From positions 691,547 to 755,546 of the forward strand of contig JAUJYN010000037.1 of the NCBI GenBank assembly GCA_030737835.1: DNA of 64,000 nucleotides. Reading direction: 5' to 3'. Under the pieces are notes generated by a model that made no database searches, was not told the origin of the DNA, and saw nothing but the letters and a program-made list of their open reading frames with translations. Positions 35,257 through 45,599 of the stretch are shown here, piece after piece (positions within the stretch are counted from its first letter, which is position 1; the number at the start of each line of letters is the position of its first letter). The position numbers and the translations under genes are program-made. The DNA comes from Acorus gramineus (taxonomy: Eukaryota; Streptophyta; Magnoliopsida; Acorales; Acoraceae).

Positions 35257-36632
35257 GCTCTCTTGATAATTGTTTTGTACCATATTTTTCTGGGTTGCCT
35301 TTCCTCCCGAATCATCATTTCCTTGTTCATGCTGTAAACTAGGTTTGGGGGCGTTAGGGTAATTTTCCATTTTCAGTCTAGATTTTATGTTTGTTTGCAT
35401 CCACTATCATCGAGTCATTGGATGTAGTCTTTATTTTAAAGTATGTTGAACTAACGAAATTGTTTTGATGCCATCGTATAGCAGCAGTTCAATGGTGATC
35501 ACTTGATATGGTAAAATTCTTCCTTTTTTATTCTCCATTCTTGATATTTCATGTGTCCAAACATATGAACATTGAGGACAATGTGTGGATTAGGTTTGGG
35601 GGGGTTTTTGACATTTTGAATTTATCATGTGATTCATTATTCTCAGTTATGATAGAGTATTCAAAAAAAAAAAAAAATGCCTATATCCCTATGATGGTAG
35701 CATGAACTCTTATGTTAATTTCTATTTTAGTAGGTCTTAAGTGCTTGATATTGGAAAAGTCACTACACATCTGGATGCATTTTTGAGTTAAGATGAATTT
35801 GTGGAGTCGACTTAATAATTGCCTAGAATGTTAAGAACTTTCTAAAACCTGTTGAACCTAAAAGTCTAGTTCATTGGTTTGCTTGATAAGGAGTTAGGGT
35901 TTACATCAATTGAAAAGCAACCATTGAATCACAAGTACAGTGGAAAAGGGCTACTTATCATTAGGTCTTAAAAAAAAAAAATTGATAGAGTACTTTTTTC
36001 AAAAGAAAAAAAAAAAAAAAAAAAAAGAAGAAGAGAAGAAAAAAAATTCAATGAGATAATATCTAAGGTGCTTTGAACAAAGAGCTTAGCAATCATTATG
36101 TTGAAGTTTAAAGACCGATTCGACAGTGATAGAGTGAAAGCCTCCCTGTAAAAGATAGTAAGTAAGCTGGAATATCACATATAAAGCCCATGAGGTAATA
36201 AAGTGAACATCCAAATCTCTTACTGGCTTAGTAGACTATTCTGGTTTTGACTCAGTGTCTAAGGGAGAACCAACCATTCGACAGCAATTAGAAGGAAAAT
36301 TCTTACTTAGGAGTCTGAACCTCTTGAGTGTTGTCCAGATTTTCACGAGCACACCATGTCATTACATTAAGTACTTTTCTGAAAAGAATTTAATATCTTG
36401 AGCTCTACGATACTATCATGGGATTATGGCAGAGAAAAAAAAAAAAAGAATTTTGTGGTAGATTCGCTGCAAACCCTCACGAGTCAAACTCGTCCACTAA
36501 GGGTGACCTAGGGGTTTAAGGGCTTGTTGCATACGCTAAATGCAACCGTGAGAGCCTGCGAAAGTGGCCTTATCCTTGTTTTTAATCACTTTAGTTGCTA
36601 GAGGACTAGCAAAATCTAGGTTTGGGGGTATT
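35257..36632 (+). other. C 3' non-coding region and polypurine tract
   Basis: No domain is visible. Several A-rich homopolymer tracts occur (near 35666, 35970 and 36003). AGGTTTGGGGG appears at 35341, 35592 and again at 36618-36628, immediately before the 3' LTR, where it is the likely polypurine tract. Confidence 0.6.
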
Positions 36633-38038
36633 TGATAAGCGTATTATTTGCACATTTAATCCCCTTAATTTAGTTTTCTATTTCCTAATTTTATGTGTAA
36701 TAATGACTAATATTCAGAATTTATTTGTTATTGCAGGTAATTGAGATAAATGATGATTATCAATGCAAAATATTCTATAAAGCATTTAAAGATATGAAGG
36801 AGAATCAAGAGGATTCTTGAAGATCCAAAATTATGCTAGATAAAGATTTGGTGAAAAGAGAATCAAAAATCAAAATCCAATCAAATATTCTTCAAATCAA
36901 TGTTAAAACCGTCCCACTATTTTGACCATAACTTTTGCCTCAATATCGTTTTTAGGCCCAAAATATGGCGTTGGAAAGATATTTTCAAGATCTACAAATC
37001 AATGTTTCATGAATATTTTGTAATTCCACCTTATTAGGGGTAAAAATTCTGCAGAAAATTAATGACGGGAATGAAAGATTTTACCTGCTAAAATTGTCAA
37101 ATATTCATATGAGGAAGGTAGTGGTCAATCTTAACCATCCAATTCATTGCAAATCAATGGTCAAGATTCAAGGCTGGAGGCTATAAAAGGAACACATATG
37201 AAGCCAAGAAGGAAAAAAAGGAGGCAAAGGGACAACCAAAAGAGAAGAAAGATTCAAGAGTTTTGCTTTGTTTTTGTTTTTCTTTTCATCTCATATCTTT
37301 GGATGTTTGTATATATTTAGATCTGAATTTTAATATTACTTTAGTATTTTTATTTTCAAAATTTTTCAATAATATGATGTCTTTTATTTTTTATTTAGTT
37401 TGATCATGTTTTCTAGTAGCTAAATCTTCAACTAGGGTTGAAGATGAAACCATGCAATGCTAGTTTAGGATTTTATATTTAGATCTGAATTCTCCATATT
37501 GTTTGCTTTATTGAATATCAATCTCTCCTTCAATTCTCTTTTGAAACCTTTCATGTGAATTTCTTATTACCTTCTTCAAAAATCTCTTGTATTTGATTTG
37601 ATAAAATATCCTTGATTAGGTTCTCTGATATTTTATGCTCTTCTTAACAAGTTGAATATTGAGTTGGTAGATTTTATAAAGGGAAGGGAGATAGATCATT
37701 TTATGAAATAATTAATATTTAATTTCTGATTGGTATTTGACTAACGTCAATATTGATTGAGTTATATGGTGGAGTTTCACATTTGAATATAACCCCTAAA
37801 TTGGTATTGCATGGTGGATTCTAAAACCCTAGTTATCTTTTTATATTAATATTCGTTTTTAAAAAAATAATAAAAAAAATAAACCTTCATCAATCTTCCT
37901 GTCTAATTCGATTAGTTAAATCAATTAATAATTTAATTTGAACAATTCTCTGTGGGTTCAACCCGTATTTGCTAGATCTATACTTCTGTAATGATCCGTG
38001 CACTTGCGTTAATTAATAACTACTTTAACAATCAATCA
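36633..38038 (+). repeat. C 3' LTR
   Basis: It pairs with 30330-31761. The differences include a deletion after the AGGGGT near 37041 and one near 37714. Confidence 0.93.
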
Positions 38039-38090
38039 AGAGCTCAGACAAAAGAAAATCAAGTACAAGCTAGAAGTCCAGAAAATATAC

Positions 38091-38246
38091 CTCTTCTTCC
38101 TTTAAGGCGTGGAAGGCCTCGCAGAACTGAGCAAGGCGATGCAGGCGAGAAGCCCTCAGAGGCGCCCATCTCATGGCCCAAGGGAGGGCACGGTCGAAGA
38201 TCAGCTGGGTCGGAGGAGCAATGGCGAAATTCTCATACCCAAAAAT
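38091..38246 (-). pseudogene. PMD gene, following exon
   Basis: It is bounded by acceptor TTTTTGTAG (ending 38247) and donor GAG/GTATAT at 38090. The 52 codons read IFGYENFAIAPP...RALPWAMRW...FCEAFHALKEEE without a stop. This corresponds to the part of PMD proteins that follows the GGF...LLQ segment. The intron after it received element C. Confidence 0.7.
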
Positions 38247-38327
38247 CTACAAAAAGAAAGTCAAAATCGAACTCAGGTGAAGCTAATAAACTTAAATCAA
38301 ATCATTTCTATCTTCACTAAACTATAC

Positions 38328-39087
38328 CTGTAGAAACGCTGCAAAGCCGCCGAGATTCTTGCCCCTGGCCCTCTTCACCTTCTTCAATAGCTCCACGAAG
38401 AGATGAGCCAGCATGTTCGCTGCCGAGGCAAAGCATCCCATGGCCTCTAGGTCCCTCATCGGCAACAAAGAGTGAGAGGAAACCTTGACAGAGGCCGTAG
38501 AGAAGAGGACCCGACCAAAGAAATAGAGGAAGAACGCCCTCAACTCCCTCCGTGCCCTTTGTGGGCACGTGACCGCCTCTCTCGCCTCAATCATCAGCCG
38601 TCTCCTCTCAAAGCTAGCTACAGCTTCACCCTTCTGATACCGCGTGAAGGAGCCAAGGCCATATTGTCTCGAAAGCTATCCAAGGGGAATCCGGTTCAAT
38701 GACCTCTCGTGCTCCACGTACTCCCAAATCCCCTATCAACTCCCGGAAGAGCACCCTGTAGTCAAGACTGGTGGCCGCTATCACTGCCTCATCCAAGACC
38801 AGGAGGCCTATGATCCGTTCCACATCCTTTAGCGTTGGCATCACCGCACCAGTGGGGAGGATAAATGTGCAGCTCTCTGGATCCCACCTCTCCGCCAACA
38901 CCTCTAGATAAGGGCGGTGGACATGGAACGGCTCGATCAGAAAGGAGCGAAAGCCTGCTCCATCCACTAGGCTCCTCTCCTCTGGCCTTAGGGCATCATA
39001 CCACCTCTTGGTCCCATGCCATAAAGCTTGAATGCAGTTCGGCCGCTGAGACAACAGAAGAAAGAAGACATCCAAAGGGTGAGAGTC
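38328..39087 (-). pseudogene. PMD (aminotransferase-like) core exon
   Basis: After the acceptor TTTAG at 39088 the frame reads DSHPLDVFFLLLSQRP, then FHVHRPYLEVLAERWDPES and FILPTGAVMPTLKDVERIIGL. That combination (W-D-P-E...H/F-x-L-P-x-G-x-x-x-P-T-L-x-D-V) is the signature of the plant mobile domain. After a one-base frame break near 38745 it continues QYGLGSFTRYQKGEAVASFE, RRELRAFFLYFFGRVLF and ...LGGFAAFLQ, which match the second half of the domain. The donor CAG/GTATAG is at 38328/38327. The name 'aminotransferase-like' is historical; no enzyme activity is implied. Confidence 0.82.
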
Positions 39088-39764
39088 CTAAACAAAATTT
39101 TCATTCAAAACCATGCTTAGAAAGATATATCAAGCATACCAAAAATAAAAGCATGAAATATATGTGCCTAAAAGAAGATTCAGTCTCCCTTTCATATGAT
39201 CACATATTTTCTTTTTATCCCACCATGGTCATCTCTATCATATGTTTACATACTACTACTCTATTATCTGTCATACTTACATGCCCCCCTTTTCTTTTTT
39301 ATGCTTGCCATAACAAAAACGCATGAAAATTATCCCTACCCTAAATACACATACAAACGCTCATACACATATAGACCCCACCATAAAGAAGACTCATGAA
39401 TGCATGCATACCTATCCCCTCTTCCCCCCATTATGATTAAATACATATAAAAGTATGCCCTTACACCATATACATACAATCCCACCATGATATGAATCAT
39501 ACTATGCTATACTATTCATTTTTATTGTTTCGTTTCTCCACCATGCCTCCTCTTTTATATATATACATGCATAACAAAAATAAATAAATAGAGGTTGCCC
39601 CTTTTTCATGCCATGCTCACCAAGTCCCACCATGATCATTTTTCCATATACACGACAAGCATGCCTATTAAAAGGACACGTATATACACTCCTTACACAT
39701 TTCATACATACCACCAAAACATATATATATATCTAAGAATAGAAATAATATACAAAGGGAAAAT
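39088..39764 (-). other. Putative intron of the antisense PMD gene
   Basis: A 0.7-kb AT-rich stretch with pyrimidine-rich and CATA-rich runs on the plus strand. On the minus strand it separates the acidic leader from the PMD exon and ends in a clear acceptor (TTTGTTTAG at 39088). The donor side, near 39765, is uncertain. Confidence 0.5.
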
Positions 39765-40624
39765 AGAGGCGTATCACGGCTCGTGTAGCCCCGAAAGCCT
39801 CCACCTCAGCCTCGTCAGGATCGTCTCCCTCCTCGACTCCCTCCTCGTCATCCCCCTCCTCATCATCCCCCTCCTCAATACCCCCGGCCCCTGCGGCTTC
39901 AACCCCAGCACCCATGGCCTCCTCGTCCTCGAGCCCAAAACCCACAGCCCCTGCGGCCTCAGTCCCTACACTCTCGCCTTCCTCCGCGCCCACCAAGTCG
40001 GAGGCCAAAGCCTCAAAGTCCCCCAGACCCCTCCAAAACCACACCTTCGGCCTCCCTCTCTAACATCCCTAGGATGGCATCCAAAGACGCCCTCTCCTCT
40101 ACACTAACCCCCTCTACCCCCTCAACCATGCCTTCAGCCAATCCTCCGGCCTCCAAAACCACACCTTCGGCAATCGCCGATTGACCCCCACGCCTTTGCT
40201 TGCATGTATACCCTATCACACCGCCCCCTACCCATGGGACAGCCCCCGAGGATACCCGCACCTCCACCCGCACCCACTAACGGCGTTTCTGCAGTTTAGG
40301 TCGTCTCCTCTGCAACCCTCCTCTTTGAACCGTTGCTCTCCGACGAGCCCGACCCCGAGAAAGCCCCTCTCTGCTCTTGAGAAGACCAGAGACGCTTCAT
40401 CATTGAAGCCGTTCTCTTCCCCTTCGTCATCTCCTCCGATTTCGTGAAGAAAGGAAAACCCCAGAGGAAACTAGGGCTATGAAATCAAGAAGAAAGGACT
40501 GATCTAGGGCAAACCAAAGCCAAAGAAATCCAAGTTTTTCGGTTTGAGATGAAGAAGAAGTGCTGGAGGGAACCATTTTTGAAAATGTGCAGGAGAGAGA
40601 GGGTTCTTTTTGGTTATAAGGGAC

Positions 40625-40735
40625 CCAGTCGGCCGACGGCTACTCGCGAGTAACCGCCCCTGCCCGACGGCTAAATACAACTAGCCGCCCCTCCCTGCCA
40701 GCTAAACACCACTAGCCACCCCCTGCCAGCTTCTC
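40625..40735. repeat. Second cluster of GGCTA/TAGCC hairpins in B2
   Basis: Three to four imperfect copies of the inverted repeat (for example GACGGCTAAATACAACTAGC) lie upstream of the antisense gene start and about 400 bases before the 3' LTR. They resemble the 28236-28412 array and the LTR copies. Confidence 0.7.
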
Positions 40736-41126
40736 GAACACACTTATTTCTAATTTTTCTAAAAACACACTTTATTTTACTTTTGTTTGCGATATCCCCT
40801 TGATTTGTAGAGCTACCCAAGCACAAGTACGCTAGGCACAAGGAAACTGACACTGGGCTGCTCCGTGCACGATGGCTAAGAACCCCGTTCGAGGGTTGGA
40901 TAACTCGCTTCCTTACTTTTACTCACTCTCCCACATGGATCACTCCCTAGATAACCATTCTAGTCAAAACCCAGCCTCTGATGACCTAAATTACCTCCCT
41001 AAATGGTATTTTTTCATGTGTCCTAAACTTCATGAAGGTTGGGCTAGCCAAAATAAGAGTCTCTTTCCTTATCATCGATCGAAGTCTTTCTGTTTCACAC
41101 AAAGACTCCGTCCGATGAGGGACAAT

Positions 41127-42392
41127 TGTAGATACCCTAATTTTGACCGTCCAAAGAAAAGAAATTTACTTCAAGTAATATTGGAAACAACCACATTTTG
41201 GACATCTAATAGAAAACTCCCTCAGAAGCCGAAACCGAAAACCCTAAAGTCCAACACTTAGAAAAATATAAGAGCCTGGACAGGGGCAGTAGCCGCCCCA
41301 TTCGGGCGGCTAGTTCCAACTAGCCACCCCCCTGACCGACCCCAAACCACCTTCCTAGATGGGACATAAAGCAAGCATGATTGCGGTGGATTGTCCCTTC
41401 TAGCCGCCCCATCTTAGCCGGTTCATCCTTAGTAACCGACCCAAGCCACCGCTTATCAGAGATGGGACGTTTGGCAGGTTATGATGGGGGCGGCTACCTG
41501 AGAGTAGCCGCCCCTCACTGGGCGGCTAAACACAACTTGCCGCCCCTCACCTGGACATTGTCAGAGAACAATGATCTAATGGAAAGTCAAATTAAGCACC
41601 TTACTATCCATTTTGATCTATTGTCCAGTGAACACTCCCCTACACCCCTTTTACTATAAATAGGGGGGTCTCTAAGCATTTATCAACAATCAATACCCAT
41701 CAATAACACACAACAACCCATTCCCAACCATCAAGCCTATATCCCCCCACACCACCATTTCAAAAACCCTTGAGAGAGAAAGTGAGAGAGAAACCCATTT
41801 CCTACACCAAATCACTCTCCAAATCAACTCTCCAAAACCCAGGTTAAACCCAGTTTAACCTCTGCCAAAACCAAATCCAAACCCTACCCAGGTTTTGCCC
41901 AAATTGAACTAGACACCAGGCAGCTACCCACAACTAGCCGCCCCCCCACCAGGCGACTAAGTACAACTAGCCAGCCCTTCCCTAGCCCACCTTAGCCCCA
42001 ATTCTCCTTTAGTCAGGTACCCGAAGCAGAAAAGGATCCCTGTCTTCATCTTTGTGTACGGCATATCCGTGTCTCAGAGCGGAGACCCCACAAACTCCCC
42101 ACGAAGGCGATCAAATCCACCCTCAACTTTTCCTGCTTTTTTTTAGAAAAGCAGGTGGCGATCACAACAACCCCTGAATCCTCCTGAGGACCCGTTGGCG
42201 CCGCCTCAGCTAGGAACGAACAACCAACCCATCACCCCTTCCGAGAGACGATCAGACCGAGCCTGCCAAGGCGCAGCTCTACGGATCCGAGCCTTCGAAG
42301 AAACCCCACACATGCACAGAACCTATCAGAGGATCGAGGAAGGAAGAGAGACACCCCTTTCATCCCCTTTTCCTCTAAATCCAATACCGACA
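41127..42392 (+). repeat. B2 3' LTR
   Basis: It starts TGTAGATACCC and ends ATACCGACA. It is 1266 bp. Compared with the 5' LTR it has substitutions and small rearrangements, chiefly in the hairpin-rich part (41280-41400). Confidence 0.9.
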
Positions 42393-42397
42393 CCAGG

Positions 42398-45130
42398 GAG
42401 ACCAAACCGCCCAATTCCTCGGCCACCTAGAGGTGAGGATGGCTACTCTATGGTACCAGTCGGTCGAGAACATGTTCAATGACCTCACCGACTATCACCA
42501 GGCCAAGACCTTGAAGCAAGAAACTCCTGTCAAGACCCCCAAGGCTTGCCCCACCCCCAATACACTACCAATACCCGGTTTCTCGGTAAATCCGAGTCCA
42601 AGCCTCTTTTCTCCCCCCGCCTTTTAATTTACCACCTTCCCACGTGAATCCAATATTTCCTACAGCTTCTGCCCCCGGCCCTTACTGGGCCATGTCCAAC
42701 TCGGGACAACTAAACTACCCGCCCAAGGCAGAAACACTGGACAAAACCATCCGGAGAATCCTCTCCGAGTCTGGCTCTTCTGCCCCCAAACACATGTCTC
42801 TACATAATTTGAGACAAATCCTGTCAGTCAACCTATCGGAGGGATTCAAAATCCTTAAATTTCATCAGTATAACGGTCGTGGAGACCCAGACATTCATTT
42901 AACTGCTTTTTATCTAGATGCCCGACCTTTTCTAGATAATCAACCCCTGTTAGTATTCATCTTCCAAAAATCACTGGAAGGAGAAGCACTACAATGGTTC
43001 TCCGCACTCCCTGTAGACCTCAGTTGTAAGCGAGAAATTTTTAGGCCGCTACGATTACCAGAGGATTAGGACCCCCTCTATTTCAGACCTGACCGTAGAA
43101 AGGATGAGGCCTAGGGAGGAATTTGAGCAGTACATGTCAAGATGGTGCACCCTCGTCCACCGAACTGGCCTACAATTAACAGAAAGTCAGAAAATTGACA
43201 TGATGTTACAGAGCCTTAGTCCAGAACTTCATACGAGTCTTTCATACAGAGACTGTACAACGTACCAGCTTCTAATTGCCCGCCACAACAGGATTTTCTG
43301 TTGTGCAGCCCCAGTAGTCCAAACCCAGTCCCCACCTATCAGCCATAGGGTTGGACAACCGCAAAGAAAGGCGGAAACTGTCACGCCCCAGGGCGGCCGT
43401 CCCCAAGACGTGGCAATATATATAATATCAGCTATCAAGTACAAGAGGTCAACAATGACTCCAATAAATAACACACAAGCTGGCAAAGCAATGATAACTG
43501 ATAACTCAACTGAAAAGGCGAAAGCATAAAATATCAATAAGTCTGTAAACCAAAAATATCATTACAGACTTGAATATACAATCAATGTCCTGTGAGAGCC
43601 AAGTCTAGTCCAAATAAAATACACCCTATGCCACATGCACGATTTACAATACATAAATAATGACTCTAGGACTGCTGACAGCCTCGCACTCGCCACCCAC
43701 CGGGCAGAACGTTCCACACATATAAGACAACACCACGAGGAAGCTCCAGCTCCACACCCAACACTTCCCCTAAAAAAGAAACAACATGCGAGGGGTGAGC
43801 TACAAGCTCAGTGAGTAAGGGAAAGAGGGGAAGGGAAACAGGGAGATGCGGGGCTCTCGACGCACCCACGACCACCTCAACCACAACCACCACAACACCT
43901 CCTCTTCAGCCTCTCCACCAGCCCTTCTTGGCTGAAAAACAGAGGAAAGAAGGGGCATAAAAGGGAGCTAGAGAGAGGAGAATCAACAACAACAACAAAG
44001 GCACCCACACACACACACACCTTGCTCTTCCTCCTTCACCTTCTCCTTCTTTTGCTTCTTCCTCCTCCTTCTCCACACACAAAGAGGGGAAAAAGAGACC
44101 AAGAGAGGGAGAGAAAGAGAGATCCACGAATTGGGAGAGAGGGGGAGAGAGAGAGAGGGCAAAAAGGTCATTTTCATGCCCAAATAGTGTCTAGGGGTGA
44201 CCATAAGGGGGTGGTGAGGTTAGGGTTAGGTTCACCCTCACTCAACCACACATTTTTGCTTTATTGGGAAGCGTGCGGAGAAGCACCACACACTCAAAAA
44301 TATCTCACCCACCGAAACCCAGTAACGGCCAAACCCGGATGCGATTCGGAACTGCATATTTTTCAAAATGTTATCGGAATTCGATGAAATTTTTATGGGT
44401 AGTACAAAATGGTACCAGGACCCATAATATGCAGTTAGATTTCCAATCAGAGTATTCCAACTCCCGTAGGTAGCTAAAATCCAAAATTTTAGCGACTCCG
44501 ATCGAAAAAGAAAAAGGCCCTGAATGACCCAGATGTGACCAAGGCTTAACCGAAATGGCTCCAAATGACACAGGCATAACACAAACCCCCACGGTAGAGG
44601 GGATCACACTGCAAGTTTCAGCACTCTACACGAACGGAGCGCAGGTACTTGATCAAGGACCTGTTCAGAGAGAGTATACAGCCAATTCATCCAGATATAT
44701 ACCGCCTCGGCAAACCAATCAAAACTTTACTCCCCGATCAGTACCCACCCCCGTGCCTACACGACAAAACCTAGTAGTCCGAAGCCCTTCAGTTCGAAAC
44801 CCCTATATTTCAAAACCAGGGTCAATCCAGAACTCCCCTTGCCTAGAGCACAAAATCAAACCCCTAGGCAGCCTACCCAGGGCCCTTACAATGAGGTCTC
44901 CCCTTCAACATTTTATGGCCCAAGACGAGTAGGAAAGAGAGACTCTAACCCGCCTCTCCCAGAAACCTTGACAAATATCTTTAAGGTAATAATGGACACC
45001 AATAGTATCTCTGTCCTTGCGGCCAAGCCTCCAGTCCCAGGAGTTAACACTACATGTTACTGCTAGTACCATCAACAGCACAGTCACACTGTAGAACAAT
45101 GCATAGTTTTTCATGATTTTATCTACGATC
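42398..45130 (+). pseudogene. gag: B1 gag, main part (interrupted by A3)
   Basis: The frame resumes after B2 (GDQTAQFLGHLE...) and carries the gag core FKILKFHQYN, RGDPDIHLTAFY and LEGEALQWFSALP, then in a shifted frame FEQYMSRWCTLVHRTGLQL and MMLQSLSPELHTSL. A3 interrupts at 43379. Beyond it, from 44587, the linker and the zinc-knuckle-like YHQQHSHTVEQC (45068-45103) follow. A TAG at 45064-45066 falls inside that motif. Several frameshifts and stops make it non-functional. Confidence 0.8.
43379..44581 (-). mobile_element. A3: solo LTR of family A with a large internal deletion
   Basis: Both LTR termini are present (GGGGCGTGACA complement at 43379; TGTTATGCC complement at 44581), but only 1.2 kb lies between them. 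The break is near 43820, where the sequence jumps over about 2.5 kb present in A1. Flanks GAAAC and CAAAC agree in four of five bases, as expected for an old TSD, and the B1 gag resumes directly. Confidence 0.85.
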
Positions 45131-45599
45131 TGAATGATGACAGGCGCCTTGATTGGGTCATGATCAAAAGCCATATAAGCCAGGGTAATCTCCCATGCCA
45201 AGCCATAAAGCCACTTGGCATATTCTCTAACACTATGCCAGATCACAACCAAGCTTCCACTTCCACAGCCCACACTGTCAGCATGGTTAGAAGGGGGAGA
45301 CATTTGTCGTTAGAACCAAGCAGCTCGGAGAGCACCACCGACGGCAGTTTGCCAGAAGGACCTCGACGATCACGACCTCGCCATATTATATGGTGAAGAG
45401 GATCAAGTAGTCCCTGCCATGGTTGAAGTCATCAACCAGGAATCAGATTAGAGCGGACTAGATAACCCGGGGGAAGAAGAGGAGGAGCCATTCGAGGAGG
45501 TCCACAAAGGAGCAAACGAAGGACCTGAAGAGGGGGAATGTACATCGAATGATCTGCATCCGAACGACAACGGATCCTCCAAAAGCACCGATACAGTAG

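Larger units (their letters stand above)
30330..38038 (+). mobile_element. C: gag-protease-only LTR retrotransposon (Athila/Tat-like)
   Basis: TSDs AGAGC flank it at 30325-30329 and 38039-38043. LTRs are 30330-31761 and 36633-38038. They are very alike, differing mainly by small indels, so C is the youngest datable LTR insertion here. The primer site is a perfect 18-base match to tRNA-Asp. It codes only for Gag and protease; reverse transcriptase, RNase H and integrase are absent. It therefore resembles the TR-GAG class of plant elements and must rely on a partner. It is inserted in an intron of the antisense PMD gene of B2. Confidence 0.95.
28905..40430 (-). pseudogene. Antisense gene of B2: plant mobile domain plus coiled coil, multi-exon, decayed
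   Basis: This is a gene on the strand opposite to gag-protease. Its likely start is the ATG at 40430 (MTKGKRTASMMKR). An acidic, Gly/Glu-rich leader follows (to about 39765). Then come a PMD exon 39087-38328, exon 38246-38091, exon 30295-29940, and a coiled-coil exon from 29865 to about 28905. Each junction has a GT donor and AG acceptor. PMD proteins are a plant family found both as host genes (MAIN/MAIL, gene silencing) and in transposons. Element C (30330-38038) sits in the third of these introns. Damage: TAA at 40295-40297, one frameshift near 38735-38755, and TAG stops at 30287, 30236 and 29991. It is therefore a pseudogene, but the exon pattern shows that it was once maintained as a spliced gene. 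Its role in the element is unknown. Confidence 0.75.
20960..42392 (+). mobile_element. B2: Ogre/Tat-like retrotransposon with duplicated protease and an antisense PMD gene
   Basis: B2 is flanked by TSDs CCAGG (20955-20959 and 42393-42397). LTRs are 20960-22215 and 41127-42392. Without the nested element C it measures about 13.7 kb. In order on the plus strand it has a leader minisatellite, gag, two protease domains, a minisatellite and an integrase C-terminal domain. Then come about 1.6 kb of conserved non-coding DNA and a hairpin array. A gene on the minus strand (28905-40430) and a second hairpin cluster precede the 3' LTR. It lacks reverse transcriptase, RNase H and the integrase core, so it would need enzymes from a relative. 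It inserted into gag of B1, a member of its own family. LTR differences of several per cent and stop codons in every plus-strand gene show that it is no longer active. Confidence 0.9.

Noticed and set aside
39595..40107. A 170-codon plus-strand Pro/Ser-rich frame
   Set aside because: It is the complement of the acidic Glu/Gly-rich leader of the antisense PMD gene; the minus strand has the exon context.
43229..43537. Minus-strand frame of about 100 codons crossing 43379
   Set aside because: It crosses the junction between B1 gag and LTR A3, so it is a chimera by chance.
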